From positions 1 through 15,892 of the forward strand of contig JAZNER010000065.1 in the NCBI GenBank assembly GCA_045588675.1: a stretch of DNA of 15,892 bases, in the 5' to 3' direction. Within the stretch, counting starts at the first letter, position 1; each line of letters opens with the position of its first letter. The translations under genes were made by a program, and so were the position numbers. Below, in pieces: positions 7,690 through 14,685 of the stretch. The notes beneath the pieces are model-generated. The model ran no database searches. It saw only the letters and a program-made list of their open reading frames with translations, and had not been told where the DNA came from. Origin of the DNA: SVTX01 sp045588675 (GTDB taxonomy: Bacteria > Bacillota > Clostridia > Oscillospirales > CAG-272).

Positions 7690-7872
7690 TCAGGAACAGC
7701 GCGGCGAACTTCGCCGCGCTGTTTTAATATAATCAATTGAACCGATTGTAATTCCGCTGACATAATCAAAAAAATCGAGCTGCGCGACCTGCTTGTGCCC
7801 CATTATTTTGGCAATTATAAAGAGTGCAATCACGGATAGAATTGAAGTTAAAATAACCTTTATTATGTCCAA
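7690..7872 (-). pseudogene. Truncated DUF421 (YetF-type) membrane-protein gene, 5' remnant
   Basis: The minus strand encodes 60 residues from a TTG at 7872, with GGGAG (7885-7881) 8 bases upstream. Residues 1-47 look like the start of a DUF421/YetF-family protein: a transmembrane segment VILTSILSVIALFIIAKIMG, then HKQVAQLDFFDYVSGITIGSI. That conserved DYxxGITIGSI segment is normally followed by about 150-180 more residues. Here the family resemblance stops at about 7731, and the last 13 residues are read out of the neighbouring plus-strand terminator. The upstream end, SD site and start look intact, so the 3' part was probably lost by deletion. It follows ktrA on the same strand. Whether any peptide is made is unknown. 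Confidence 0.7.
7695..7725 (+). terminator. Strong intrinsic terminator of the ABC/amidohydrolase operon
   Basis: AACAGCGCGGCGA (7695-7707) pairs perfectly with TCGCCGCGCTGTT (7711-7723) around a 3-base loop. It ends in TTTT (7722-7725), then AATAT. The T run is on the plus-strand side only, so it serves the operon ending at 7669. Confidence 0.93.
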
Positions 7873-7877
7873 AATTT

Positions 7878-7917
7878 AATCTCCCGTTTTTAGTTAAGTA
7901 TAACCAAACGGGAGATT
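7878..7917 (-). repeat. Perfect 12-base inverted repeat between ktrA and the DUF421 remnant
   Basis: AATCTCCCGTTT (7878-7889) is an exact reverse complement of AAACGGGAGATT (7906-7917), with a 16-base loop. On the minus strand it begins 28 bases after the ktrA stop and is followed by AAATTTT, so it may be a weak terminator for ktrBA. Its distal arm holds the GGGAG SD site of the DUF421 remnant, so pairing would also hide that site. Confidence 0.75.
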
Positions 7918-7945
7918 TGTAATGCATTATATTAACATGTGAAGC

Positions 7946-8620
7946 TTATTGATTATGATTTTCAAGCCATTCTGAAATTGAAATAATAGAATTTTTGTTT
8001 CCGCATAAGTATAACACATCATTCTCGCGGAAGATATAGGTTGGTTTTATTGTATCTGTAACATTTCCATTGTTTTCGATTGCAATAATATTAAGTCCAA
8101 ATTTATCTCTTATCGCGCTTTCAATAACACTTTTTCCTAAAAAATTCTCTGGAACTTTGAATTTTGCGACTTTAATCGCGTCGCTGAGCTCTATTAAATC
8201 CATCATATTTCCCATTTCAAGTTGATTAGCAAGACGAATTGCCCTGTCGCGTTCAGGATAAACGATTTCAGCTCCCAGCTTGGTTAAAATTTCACCGTGC
8301 TCCTCGCTGTTAGCCTTTGCAATAATTCTTTTAACTCCCAAGCTTTGAAGCTTCATAACAGTAAGGATAGAAACGTCTATTGACTCCGCGATACAAACGA
8401 TTACAACATCACAGTTTTGGAAACCCATATCAGACAAGACCTTCTTTTCGAGAACGCTTGCTATAAAAGCATTTTCTGTGATTTCTCTGAGCTCGGCTAC
8501 CTTTGCTTCATTTCGGTCAACAACCATAATTTCTGCCCCAAGGCTTGCTAATTTTTGAGCCAATGCTGTACCAAATCTGCCAAGTCCAATTATTCCGTAA
8601 GTTGTTTTATTGTTTTTCAT
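7946..8620 (-). CDS. ktrA: Potassium uptake regulatory subunit KtrA (TrkA/RCK family)
   Basis: A 224-residue cytosolic subunit that forms a ring on the KtrB channel and gates potassium uptake by binding nucleotides. The N-terminal RCK/Rossmann domain has YGIIGLGRFG (GxGxxG at about 12-17) and an acidic residue, Asp 35, at the end of the second strand for adenosine ribose binding. The RCK_C domain follows from about residue 135; in relatives such as S. aureus KtrA this domain binds c-di-AMP. The size is normal. The ATG at 8620 has AAGGAG 7 bases upstream. In-frame starts further upstream would overlap the end of ktrB and add an unrelated 33-residue leader, so they were not chosen. The gene begins 13 bases after ktrB, as part of one operon. 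Confidence 0.94.
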   Translation of the reverse strand: MKNNKTTYGIIGLGRFGTALAQKLASLGAEIMVVDRNEAKVAELREITENAFIASVLEKKVLSDMGFQNCDVVIVCIAESIDVSILTVMKLQSLGVKRIIAKANSEEHGEILTKLGAEIVYPERDRAIRLANQLEMGNMMDLIELSDAIKVAKFKVPENFLGKSVIESAIRDKFGLNIIAIENNGNVTDTIKPTYIFRENDVLYLCGNKNSIISISEWLENHNQ

Positions 8621-8633
8621 AAATATTCTCCTT

Positions 8634-9947
8634 TTATCCAATTGCAATATTTCCTTCAGGGTAAGTAAATCTGTCACCGCGTGAAAAATACCAAAGAGAA
8701 GCAATGGTGAGCGGGCCAAGTCTGCCTATATACATAATTATTATTGATATGACTTTACTGCCCAAGCTGAGAGTCGGCGTAATTCCTGTTGACAATCCTA
8801 CTGTGCCAAATGCACTGGTGATTTCAAATAAAATATCCAGGAAAGGCACGCTTGGCTCAAATAGGCTCATAAGATACGTTCCGACAAGGATAACAAAAAG
8901 TGCTAATGACGTAATAACAGATGCTTTTTTAAACGCCTCTTTAGGCATAGCATATTTGAATGCGGTTTCAGACTTGTTTGTAGCAGCCGATTTAATGCCT
9001 AACAAAATTGTAAAGAAGGTTGTTGTTTTTACCCCACCACCCGTTGAACCGGGCGAGGCGCCTAAAAACATAAGAATTGCTACAACAATTAAGCCTGAAA
9101 TTGAAAAATTACTGAGGGGATGAGTCGAGAAACCCGCCGTTCTTGCAGAAACGCTAAAGAAAAACGCGCCAAGCCAAGAAATATCCTCGCTGAATTTCAA
9201 AAGTAATGTTCCTATAATTAACAAAGATACCGTCATAGCCAAGACAACTTTAGTGTGCATAGAAAACTTTTTCCAGTTAAATTTCGTCTTGTACACCTCA
9301 CGAATAACCAAAAAACCGATACCGCCGAGAATGACTAACATACAGGTAGTTAAATTCAGCAAAACATTATTTTGGTAGGGAATTAAGCTTTCAAGAGGGG
9401 TAAACCCTTCCAACCCGCCTAAAATATCAAATCCGGAATTGTTGAATGCCGCTATGCTGTGGAAAAGACTAACGCCGAGAGCTGTTGCAACAGGCATATC
9501 CTTTACAAAAACTAAAAAGCTTAAGGCAGCACCGATTAGTTCGATAAAAACAGTTGTTATAAATATATCTCTTACAAATTTAATTAAGCCGCTACCGGAA
9601 TAAAGATTTGAGGCTTCTTTTATTGTGTTCATGCCTTTTAAATTCATTTTTTTCCTCACGGCGAGGATTATACCTGCTCCTATTGTCGTGACACCAAGAC
9701 CGCCAACATGTATCAATATAGCTAAAATCGTCTGACCTATTGGTGTGAAGGTCGCTCCGGCATCAACTGCAATTAAGCCTGTAACACAAACAGCGCTTGT
9801 TGAAGTGTAAAGTGCATCTATATATTTTAAGTCAACTCCTTTGCGTACGCTGAAGGGCATTATCAACAGCAGGGAGCCGATAAGAATAGTAAGCAGAAAT
9901 CCAAATGCTATGATTCTAACAGGTGACTGATTTTTTAAAAAATTCAT
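8634..9947 (-). CDS. ktrB: Potassium uptake channel KtrB (TrkH/KtrB family)
   Basis: A 437-residue membrane protein that forms the potassium (often sodium-dependent) translocation pore. Four pore repeats are visible with their filter segments: TSAVCVTGL (about 50-58), AAFNNSGFD (166-174), SARTAGFS (257-264) and TSAFGTVGLSTG (388-399). Each carries the filter Gly of this family. The gating loop GASPGSTGGGVKTTT (about 296-310) is also present. The length matches KtrB rather than the longer TrkH. The C-terminus ends in Gly like other KtrB proteins. The ATG at 9947 follows GAGGTG with about 5 bases of spacing, and a good promoter lies upstream. No c-di-AMP riboswitch fits in the short leader. Confidence 0.95.
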   Translation of the reverse strand: MNFLKNQSPVRIIAFGFLLTILIGSLLLIMPFSVRKGVDLKYIDALYTSTSAVCVTGLIAVDAGATFTPIGQTILAILIHVGGLGVTTIGAGIILAVRKKMNLKGMNTIKEASNLYSGSGLIKFVRDIFITTVFIELIGAALSFLVFVKDMPVATALGVSLFHSIAAFNNSGFDILGGLEGFTPLESLIPYQNNVLLNLTTCMLVILGGIGFLVIREVYKTKFNWKKFSMHTKVVLAMTVSLLIIGTLLLKFSEDISWLGAFFFSVSARTAGFSTHPLSNFSISGLIVVAILMFLGASPGSTGGGVKTTTFFTILLGIKSAATNKSETAFKYAMPKEAFKKASVITSLALFVILVGTYLMSLFEPSVPFLDILFEITSAFGTVGLSTGITPTLSLGSKVISIIIMYIGRLGPLTIASLWYFSRGDRFTYPEGNIAIG

Positions 9948-9992
9948 TTAAACACCTCGCTAATAGTTTACTCTAATAAAATAACTAATTAC

Positions 9993-10021
9993 ATTATACC
10001 AATTTTATCTAATAAAATCAA
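9993..10021 (-). promoter_or_regulatory. Promoter of ktrBA
   Basis: Read on the minus strand, TTGATT (10021-10016) and TATAAT (9998-9993) are separated by 17 bases. A TGG just before the -10 makes it an extended -10. Transcription would begin near 9986, about 40 bases before the ktrB start. Confidence 0.8.
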
Positions 10022-10064
10022 TACTTTTTATGTAAAATAATTAATTTTAATTTGGTAAAACAAC

Positions 10065-10093
10065 TTGACAAATGTAAATTTATATGATATAAT
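10065..10093 (+). promoter_or_regulatory. Perfect consensus promoter for tRNA-Pro (and perhaps the sugar operon)
   Basis: TTGACA (10065-10070) and TATAAT (10088-10093) are both perfect with a 17-base spacer, and TGA before the -10 adds the extended -10 element. Transcription would begin near 10100, about 45 bases before the tRNA. It is divergent from the ktrBA promoter. Confidence 0.9.
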
Positions 10094-10144
10094 ATGTTGA
10101 TTGAAAAAATGCAATTAATGGCAAAAAAATATTATTGTAATAAT

Positions 10145-10221
10145 CGGGGTGTGGCACAGTTTGGTAGTGCGCTTGGTTCGGGACCAAGAGGCCGCAAGTT
10201 CGAATCTTGTCACTCCGACCA
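10145..10221 (+). tRNA. tRNA-Pro (anticodon CGG)
   Basis: A 77-base cloverleaf with encoded CCA. The acceptor stem CGGGGTG (10145-10151) pairs with CACTCCG (10211-10217) with one G-U. The D stem is GCAC / GTGC (10154-10157, 10167-10170). The anticodon stem CTTGG / CCAAG (10172-10176, 10184-10188) encloses TTCGGGA, so the anticodon is CGG at 10179-10181. The T arm contains TTCGAAT (10199-10205). Discriminator A and CCA end the gene. It reads the proline codon CCG. A T-rich run follows directly and may terminate it. Confidence 0.96.
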
Positions 10222-10251
10222 TTTTTATTTTCATAATTTAATATTTATGTT

Positions 10252-10258
10252 AAGGAGG
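10252..10258 (+). promoter_or_regulatory. Shine-Dalgarno site that decides the TTG start of the NagA-like gene
   Basis: AAGGAGG (10252-10258) overlaps an in-frame GTG at 10258, which therefore cannot be the start. The in-frame TTG at 10267 lies 8 bases downstream and begins a sequence that fits the first beta strand of amidohydrolases. Confidence 0.7.
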
Positions 10259-10266
10259 TGTTTTGG

Positions 10267-11409
10267 TTGTTAGCGATTACCAATTGCATTTTAGTAATGA
10301 CCGACCATTATATTTATGACGCGTCAATTTTGATTGATGACGGGAAAATTGTTGATTTTGGCAGAAAGCTACAAATTCCAAGTGAAGCAGAGGTAATTGA
10401 TGCCAAAGGAATGTATGTTGGCCCAGGTCTTATTGATGTACATACTCACGCAGACGGCGAAACCTTCTTTAACCAGGACCCTGTTAAAGCTGCAAAGACT
10501 TTGCTTTCTCACGGTGTTACTGATGTTTTGCCCGCGCTATATTACAATATGAATGCAGACCAATATGTTGATGCTATCAATAACATAAAAGCTGCTATTT
10601 CATCGGGCGAAGCGAACAACATTATAGGTCTTTATATGGAAGGCCCGTATCTCAATCCCAATTACGGCTGCAACAGAGAAAACAACCCTTGGAAGGGTCC
10701 CGTTTCAAAGGACAATTATCAAAAGGTTGTTGACGCGGCAGGTGAGCTTGCACGCGTATGGTGTGTTGCCCCTGAAAGAGAAAATATTGAGGAATTTGTT
10801 AAATACGCCAAAGAGGTTAATCCCGATGCTGTGTTCTCAGTTGCGCACAGTGAGGCGTCACCTGAGCAGATTGAGTGCTTGATGAAATACGGCTTGAAGC
10901 TTGCCACTCACCACACAAATGCAACGGGAACATTACATAAATATCCCGAGTGCAGAAGCGCGTGTGTAGATGAAGCGGCGCTTTACAACGACGAGATCTA
11001 TACAGAGCTTATATGTGATAAGGTAGGAATCCATGTTGACCCGTATATGCTCAGACTTATCAAGAAGATAAAGGGCGATGATAAGATTATTCTTATTGCC
11101 GATTCATTCGTTGAGCACGGACCTATTCCTGACGGCGACCTTTATGAAGGTGCTGACGACATCAACTTTGATTTTGCCGGAGAAATCGCAGGCAGCAAGA
11201 TGATTCTCGACGGTCCTTGCCAGAATATTATCAAGCATACAGGAGCGTCTGTTTGCCAAGCCTTCAAATATGCGTCAACTAACCCTGCAAAGATGTTGGG
11301 TCTTCGCGACCGCGGCAGAATTGAAAAGGGAAATGTGGCAAATCTCATCATTGTTGACCACTTGTTCAATGTACAAAGCACCATTATTTACGGTGAAAAA
11401 GTAAATTAA
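10267..11409 (+). CDS. Amidohydrolase, NagA-like (N-acetyl-amino-sugar-phosphate deacetylase family)
   Basis: A protein of about 380 residues from the TTG start. It has the amidohydrolase fold and the motif order of N-acetylglucosamine-6-phosphate deacetylase: GPGLIDVHTH (His 59 and 61), MEGPYLNP (metal ligand Glu 125), VAPE (167-170), VAHS (His 194), ATHHTNAT (His 215/216), GIHVDP (His 256), LIADS (catalytic Asp 279), IAGS (307-310) and STNPAKMLGL near the end. All catalytic and metal positions appear filled. HADGE replaces the HGxxG segment typical of NagA, and ATHHTNAT replaces THLFNAM, so it is a divergent branch whose substrate may not be GlcNAc-6-phosphate. It is the first protein gene of the operon, 45 bases after tRNA-Pro, and is followed by a NagB-like gene, as nagA often is. 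Confidence 0.88.
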   Translation: MLAITNCILVMTDHYIYDASILIDDGKIVDFGRKLQIPSEAEVIDAKGMYVGPGLIDVHTHADGETFFNQDPVKAAKTLLSHGVTDVLPALYYNMNADQYVDAINNIKAAISSGEANNIIGLYMEGPYLNPNYGCNRENNPWKGPVSKDNYQKVVDAAGELARVWCVAPERENIEEFVKYAKEVNPDAVFSVAHSEASPEQIECLMKYGLKLATHHTNATGTLHKYPECRSACVDEAALYNDEIYTELICDKVGIHVDPYMLRLIKKIKGDDKIILIADSFVEHGPIPDGDLYEGADDINFDFAGEIAGSKMILDGPCQNIIKHTGASVCQAFKYASTNPAKMLGLRDRGRIEKGNVANLIIVDHLFNVQSTIIYGEKVN

Positions 11410-11436
11410 AAATATTATATACAGGAGAAAAAAGAA

Positions 11437-12411
11437 ATGAGTAATTTTATCACTGACCCCGCAACAAAATTTGATTTTCAACCTGCGGAATTTGTTCCTT
11501 TCAAGGACAAGGCTGTATGCGACTATGTTCGTAGCCTCAGCGGTAAAGACCTTGAGAAGAGAGAGGCTTGGTGGCATCCCGAATTTGAAGTAAAGGTTAT
11601 GATGAACCCCCACCCCGTTCTCATCGCAACCCTCTTTGAGCGCCTCAGAGCTGCTTCAGAGGCAGGTAAGTCCTTTACTATGATCCTCGGCAACCCCGAG
11701 CCTGACACCTACATTCCTTTGGCACAGCTTATCAACTACTTTAAGATTGACTGCTCAAAGGTTCACCTCGTTGCAGAAGACGAGTGGGCTGATCAGGACG
11801 GTAATATCGCTCCTATCACATACGAGGCAGGATTTGCTCACTCTATGATCAAGTACCTCTACTATCAGATTGATGAGAAGCTCCGTATGCCTATGGAGAA
11901 CGTTCATTTCCCCACAAATGCTAACATTAAGGATTACTCCAAGATCATTGATGATATTACTGAGGGAACAGGTGCGGATATCGCTTCCACCTCTCCTGGT
12001 TGGGCAGGACATATGGCTTTCGTTGACCCCATTCCTGAGTTTATCGGCTCTGGTGATATTGAAGAATGGCTCAATCAGCCTGCACAGATCGTTAAGCTTC
12101 ACCCCATGACCATTATGCAGAACTCTCTTAACGGTACATTCGGTCAGTCAGGTGATATCGCTAACGTTCCTCCTTGTGCAGCTACAATCGGTCCTCTCGA
12201 TGTAATGAGAGCTAAGGAGCGTATTGAGGTTCACGCGCTTGCTACTTGCGGTACATTCTCTTCATGGCAGAGAATGACATCACGTCTTTGCACACACGGT
12301 CCTATCACACCTTATCTCCCCAGCACTATGCTTCAGACAAAGAAGACACAGGTTTATATCAGCGAAGAGCTCGCAGCTCCGTTTGAGTGTTGGGAAAAGG
12401 TTGGCTATTAA
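11437..12411 (+). CDS. Glucosamine-6-phosphate isomerase/deaminase-like protein (NagB-fold, divergent)
   Basis: A 324-residue protein, longer than the usual NagB of about 240-270. Landmarks of the NagB/6-phosphogluconolactonase fold are visible. LGNPEPDTYIPLAQL (84-98) stands for the sugar-phosphate loop and HLVAEDEWADQ (110-120) for the FxLDEY segment. SPGWAGHMAFVDP (186-198) stands for GxGxDGHIAFNEP. The general-base Asp of E. coli NagB (Asp 141) is Ala 190 here, while the following Gly-His is kept and Glu 148 becomes Asp 197. This points to altered chemistry, possibly isomerisation or lyase-type action instead of deamination. An extra N-terminal segment of about 45 residues precedes the fold. 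Leucine codons are mostly CTC, unlike most neighbours, which suggests high expression. AGGAG at 11423-11427 supports the start. Confidence 0.75.
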   Translation: MSNFITDPATKFDFQPAEFVPFKDKAVCDYVRSLSGKDLEKREAWWHPEFEVKVMMNPHPVLIATLFERLRAASEAGKSFTMILGNPEPDTYIPLAQLINYFKIDCSKVHLVAEDEWADQDGNIAPITYEAGFAHSMIKYLYYQIDEKLRMPMENVHFPTNANIKDYSKIIDDITEGTGADIASTSPGWAGHMAFVDPIPEFIGSGDIEEWLNQPAQIVKLHPMTIMQNSLNGTFGQSGDIANVPPCAATIGPLDVMRAKERIEVHALATCGTFSSWQRMTSRLCTHGPITPYLPSTMLQTKKTQVYISEELAAPFECWEKVGY

Positions 12412-12440
12412 TTTAGCACACAACAATTTACATAATTTAA

Positions 12441-12481
12441 GCATGAAGCGGAAATCTGGCAACAGATTTCTGCTTTGATGC
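12441..12481 (+). other. Intercistronic hairpin with GNRA loop
   Basis: AAGCGGAAATCTG (12446-12458) pairs with CAGATTTCTGCTT (12463-12475) over 13 positions with one G-U, closed by a GCAA tetraloop. GCAT / ATGC (12441-12444, 12478-12481) extend the stem past a small internal loop. No clean T run follows, so it looks more like an mRNA-stability or processing element than a terminator. Confidence 0.75.
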
Positions 12482-12514
12482 TAATAATCTGTTTTGCTTT
12501 TGGAGGGAAACAAT

Positions 12515-13951
12515 ATGATTTCAAATAAAAACGGCAATTATAGGTTGCTCGGCATTGATATTGGAACGACCTCTCTTAAGGCGGCAGTTTTTGATGAATG
12601 CGGAAAAAGATTGGCGCTGAGAAGCAGGGATTATACTCTTGACACCAATACACAAACCGGTTATATTGAGTTTGATGCAAATGAATACATAAATATGTGC
12701 AAGAGCGTTATTGACGATTTGACAGAAGAATGCGGACAAATCGATGCAATTTCTGTGGATACGCAAGGGGAAACCTTGATTTTTGCAGATGAAAAGGGTA
12801 ACGCCTTGTGTCCTGCAATAGTTTGGCTAGATAATCGTGCTGAGGCTGAGGCCGAGGAGATCAAGGCTGAATTTGGCAACGAGCTTGTATATAATGTTAC
12901 AGGACAGCCTGAAATCACGGCTGGTTGGCCCGCATCAAAGGTTCTTTGGCTTAGAAAAAATCGCCCCGAGATATTTAATAAAATCAAAATGATTTTTATG
13001 CTTGAGGATTGGGTTTTATATAAGCTTACGGGCAACTTTGTTACAGAACCGACCATTCAATCGTCAACCATCTATTACGACATCACCAAAAAGACCTGGT
13101 GGAGCGAGATGCTTGAATTTTTGGGCATTGACAAGGCGCTGCTTCCGACATTGGTTGAAAGTGCAACTGTTGTTGGCGAATATAAGGGCGCAAAGGTTGT
13201 AAGTGGCGCTCTTGACCAAATTGCAGGAACGCTTGGCGCAGGCTGTGTTAGTGACAGTATTATAAGCGAAATGACGGGAACGATTATGGCTATCTGTGTT
13301 ATGACAGATAAATTGCCGAAATACCGACCCGAGAGCATTATACCTTGCCACATTCACGCTGTTGGCGGTAAGTATTGCTTGATACTTTGGTCATCAACGG
13401 CAGGGATGGCGCTTAAATGGTTCAAAAACAATTTTGCTGAGAACCTATCGTTTAAAGAGCTTGATTTACTTGCGAAGGATATTCCCGCAGGCTCTGACGG
13501 CCTTACAATGCTTCCGTATTTTTGCGGTTCAACTATGCCGAAATATAATCCAAGTGCAACGGCTGCTTTTTCTGGAATAAATCTTTCTCATACAAGAGGG
13601 CATTTTGCAAGGGCGATTATGGAGGCAGTTGCCTTTACATTAAAGCAAAATCTTGATTATGTCGGTTCTGATAATATTGAGGAAATCCGTATTACAGGCG
13701 GTGGAGCATCAAGTCCTTTATGGGCACAAATGAAGGCTGACGTAACAGGCAGAAAGCTCTTAAGCCTTAAAGAAGGTGAAACTGCTTGTCTTGGTACGGC
13801 GGTGCTTGCAGCAGTTGGTCTTGGTCTTTACAGTAGCATTGAAGAAGCCGCAGAAAAGATAGTCAGCACCGATAAGATTTATATGCCGACTGATACAGAC
13901 TATTCAAAAGCATTTGCAAGGTATTGCGAGCTTGACGAAAAGTTAAATTGA
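12515..13951 (+). CDS. FGGY-family carbohydrate kinase
   Basis: A 478-residue cytosolic sugar or polyol kinase of the xylulokinase/gluconokinase/glycerokinase superfamily. The N-terminal actin-like domain has LGIDIGTTSLKAAVFDECG (12-30), SVDTQGE (80-86) and IVWLDNRAEAE (102-112). The catalytic base lies in SGALDQIAGTLGAG (230-243, Asp 234). The C-terminal ATP-binding part has ITGGGASSPLWAQMKADV (about 394-411). The length is normal. The substrate is not readable from sequence; xylulokinase- or erythritol-kinase-like roles are both possible. ATG 12515 has GGAGGG (12502-12507) 7 bases upstream. A TTG at 12494 in the same frame has no SD site and was rejected. The gene sits 103 bases after the NagB-like gene, with a hairpin in between, and 19 bases before the TIM-like gene. 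Confidence 0.92.
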   Translation: MISNKNGNYRLLGIDIGTTSLKAAVFDECGKRLALRSRDYTLDTNTQTGYIEFDANEYINMCKSVIDDLTEECGQIDAISVDTQGETLIFADEKGNALCPAIVWLDNRAEAEAEEIKAEFGNELVYNVTGQPEITAGWPASKVLWLRKNRPEIFNKIKMIFMLEDWVLYKLTGNFVTEPTIQSSTIYYDITKKTWWSEMLEFLGIDKALLPTLVESATVVGEYKGAKVVSGALDQIAGTLGAGCVSDSIISEMTGTIMAICVMTDKLPKYRPESIIPCHIHAVGGKYCLILWSSTAGMALKWFKNNFAENLSFKELDLLAKDIPAGSDGLTMLPYFCGSTMPKYNPSATAAFSGINLSHTRGHFARAIMEAVAFTLKQNLDYVGSDNIEEIRITGGGASSPLWAQMKADVTGRKLLSLKEGETACLGTAVLAAVGLGLYSSIEEAAEKIVSTDKIYMPTDTDYSKAFARYCELDEKLN

Positions 13952-13970
13952 GTTTAAAGGAAGTTATACA

Positions 13971-14672
13971 ATGAATAAAAATTATAAAATTCAAGAGCCA
14001 TTTTTTGAATATGGTCCCAAGTGCTATATGTATGGCGATACCTTGCTTGAAATAGCAAAGGGACTTGATAAATTAGCTGAAAAATATGATGTAGATGTAA
14101 TTCTCGATGTTCCGGATACTGAAATTTTCAATATTGCGAGAAATACAAAGAGAATTCACGTATATTCACAGCATATGGATAGCTTGAATGTGGGTAAGGG
14201 AATGGGCAGAACTCTTCCCGAAGCATTAAAGGCGGCAGGAGCTGTCGGTGTTATGCTTAACCACGCAGAGCATAAGCTTACGATTGATGAGATAGCTGAA
14301 GCAATAAAGCGCGCAGACGAGGTTGGACTTGCAACAATGGTGTGCGCAGATAGCGTTGCCGAGGTTCGCGAGGTTGCAAAGCTTGCTCCGAACATTTTGG
14401 TTGCGGAGCCAACAGAGCTTATTGGAACGGGTAAGCCTGCCGATAAGGAGTATGTTGACGAGGTTATAAGAGTTATCAGAGAAATCAACCCCGAAATCAA
14501 GCCTTTCCCATCAGCAGGTATTAGTAAGGGTGAGGATTGCTACAACATCATCAAAGCGGGCTCTTCCGCTTCGGGCTGTTCAAGCGCAATTGCAAAAGCA
14601 GAGAAGCCTCTTGAATTAGCTGAAGAAATGATTGCAGCAGTTCGCAAGGCTTGGGATGAAGCACACGCATAA
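13971..14672 (+). CDS. Triosephosphate isomerase-like protein (archaeal-type TIM family)
   Basis: A 233-residue TIM-barrel isomerase. It is closer in length and wording to archaeal-type TIM than to the 250-residue bacterial glycolytic enzyme. The catalytic set appears intact: Lys 17 in YGPKCYMYG, His 68 in SQHMD and Glu 146 in VAEPTELIGTG, followed by the flexible-loop region. The phosphate-binding AGISKGEDCYN (172-182) and GSSASGCSSAI (187-197) are also present, with GVMLNHAEHKL (93-103) in the core. Family paralogues in sugar operons, such as EryH of the erythritol pathway, interconvert tetrulose phosphates, so this one may act on a substrate other than triose phosphate. AAAGGAAG (13956-13963) supports the start. 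SD-sized gaps on both sides place it firmly in the operon. Confidence 0.87.
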   Translation: MNKNYKIQEPFFEYGPKCYMYGDTLLEIAKGLDKLAEKYDVDVILDVPDTEIFNIARNTKRIHVYSQHMDSLNVGKGMGRTLPEALKAAGAVGVMLNHAEHKLTIDEIAEAIKRADEVGLATMVCADSVAEVREVAKLAPNILVAEPTELIGTGKPADKEYVDEVIRVIREINPEIKPFPSAGISKGEDCYNIIKAGSSASGCSSAIAKAEKPLELAEEMIAAVRKAWDEAHA

Positions 14673-14685
14673 GAGAAGGTGAATT

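Noticed and set aside
8621..8719. Longer ktrA frame starting within ktrB
   Set aside because: The added 33 residues do not resemble RCK proteins, and AAGGAG sits properly before the ATG at 8620.
8704..9123. 139-codon plus-strand frame inside ktrB
   Set aside because: It is antisense to a well-supported membrane protein gene and resembles no known family.
9948..10064. c-di-AMP riboswitch ahead of ktrB
   Set aside because: The leader from the predicted start is only about 40 bases and shows no such structure.
12494..12514. TTG start for the FGGY kinase
   Set aside because: No SD site precedes it; GGAGGG lies between it and the ATG at 12515 with ideal spacing.
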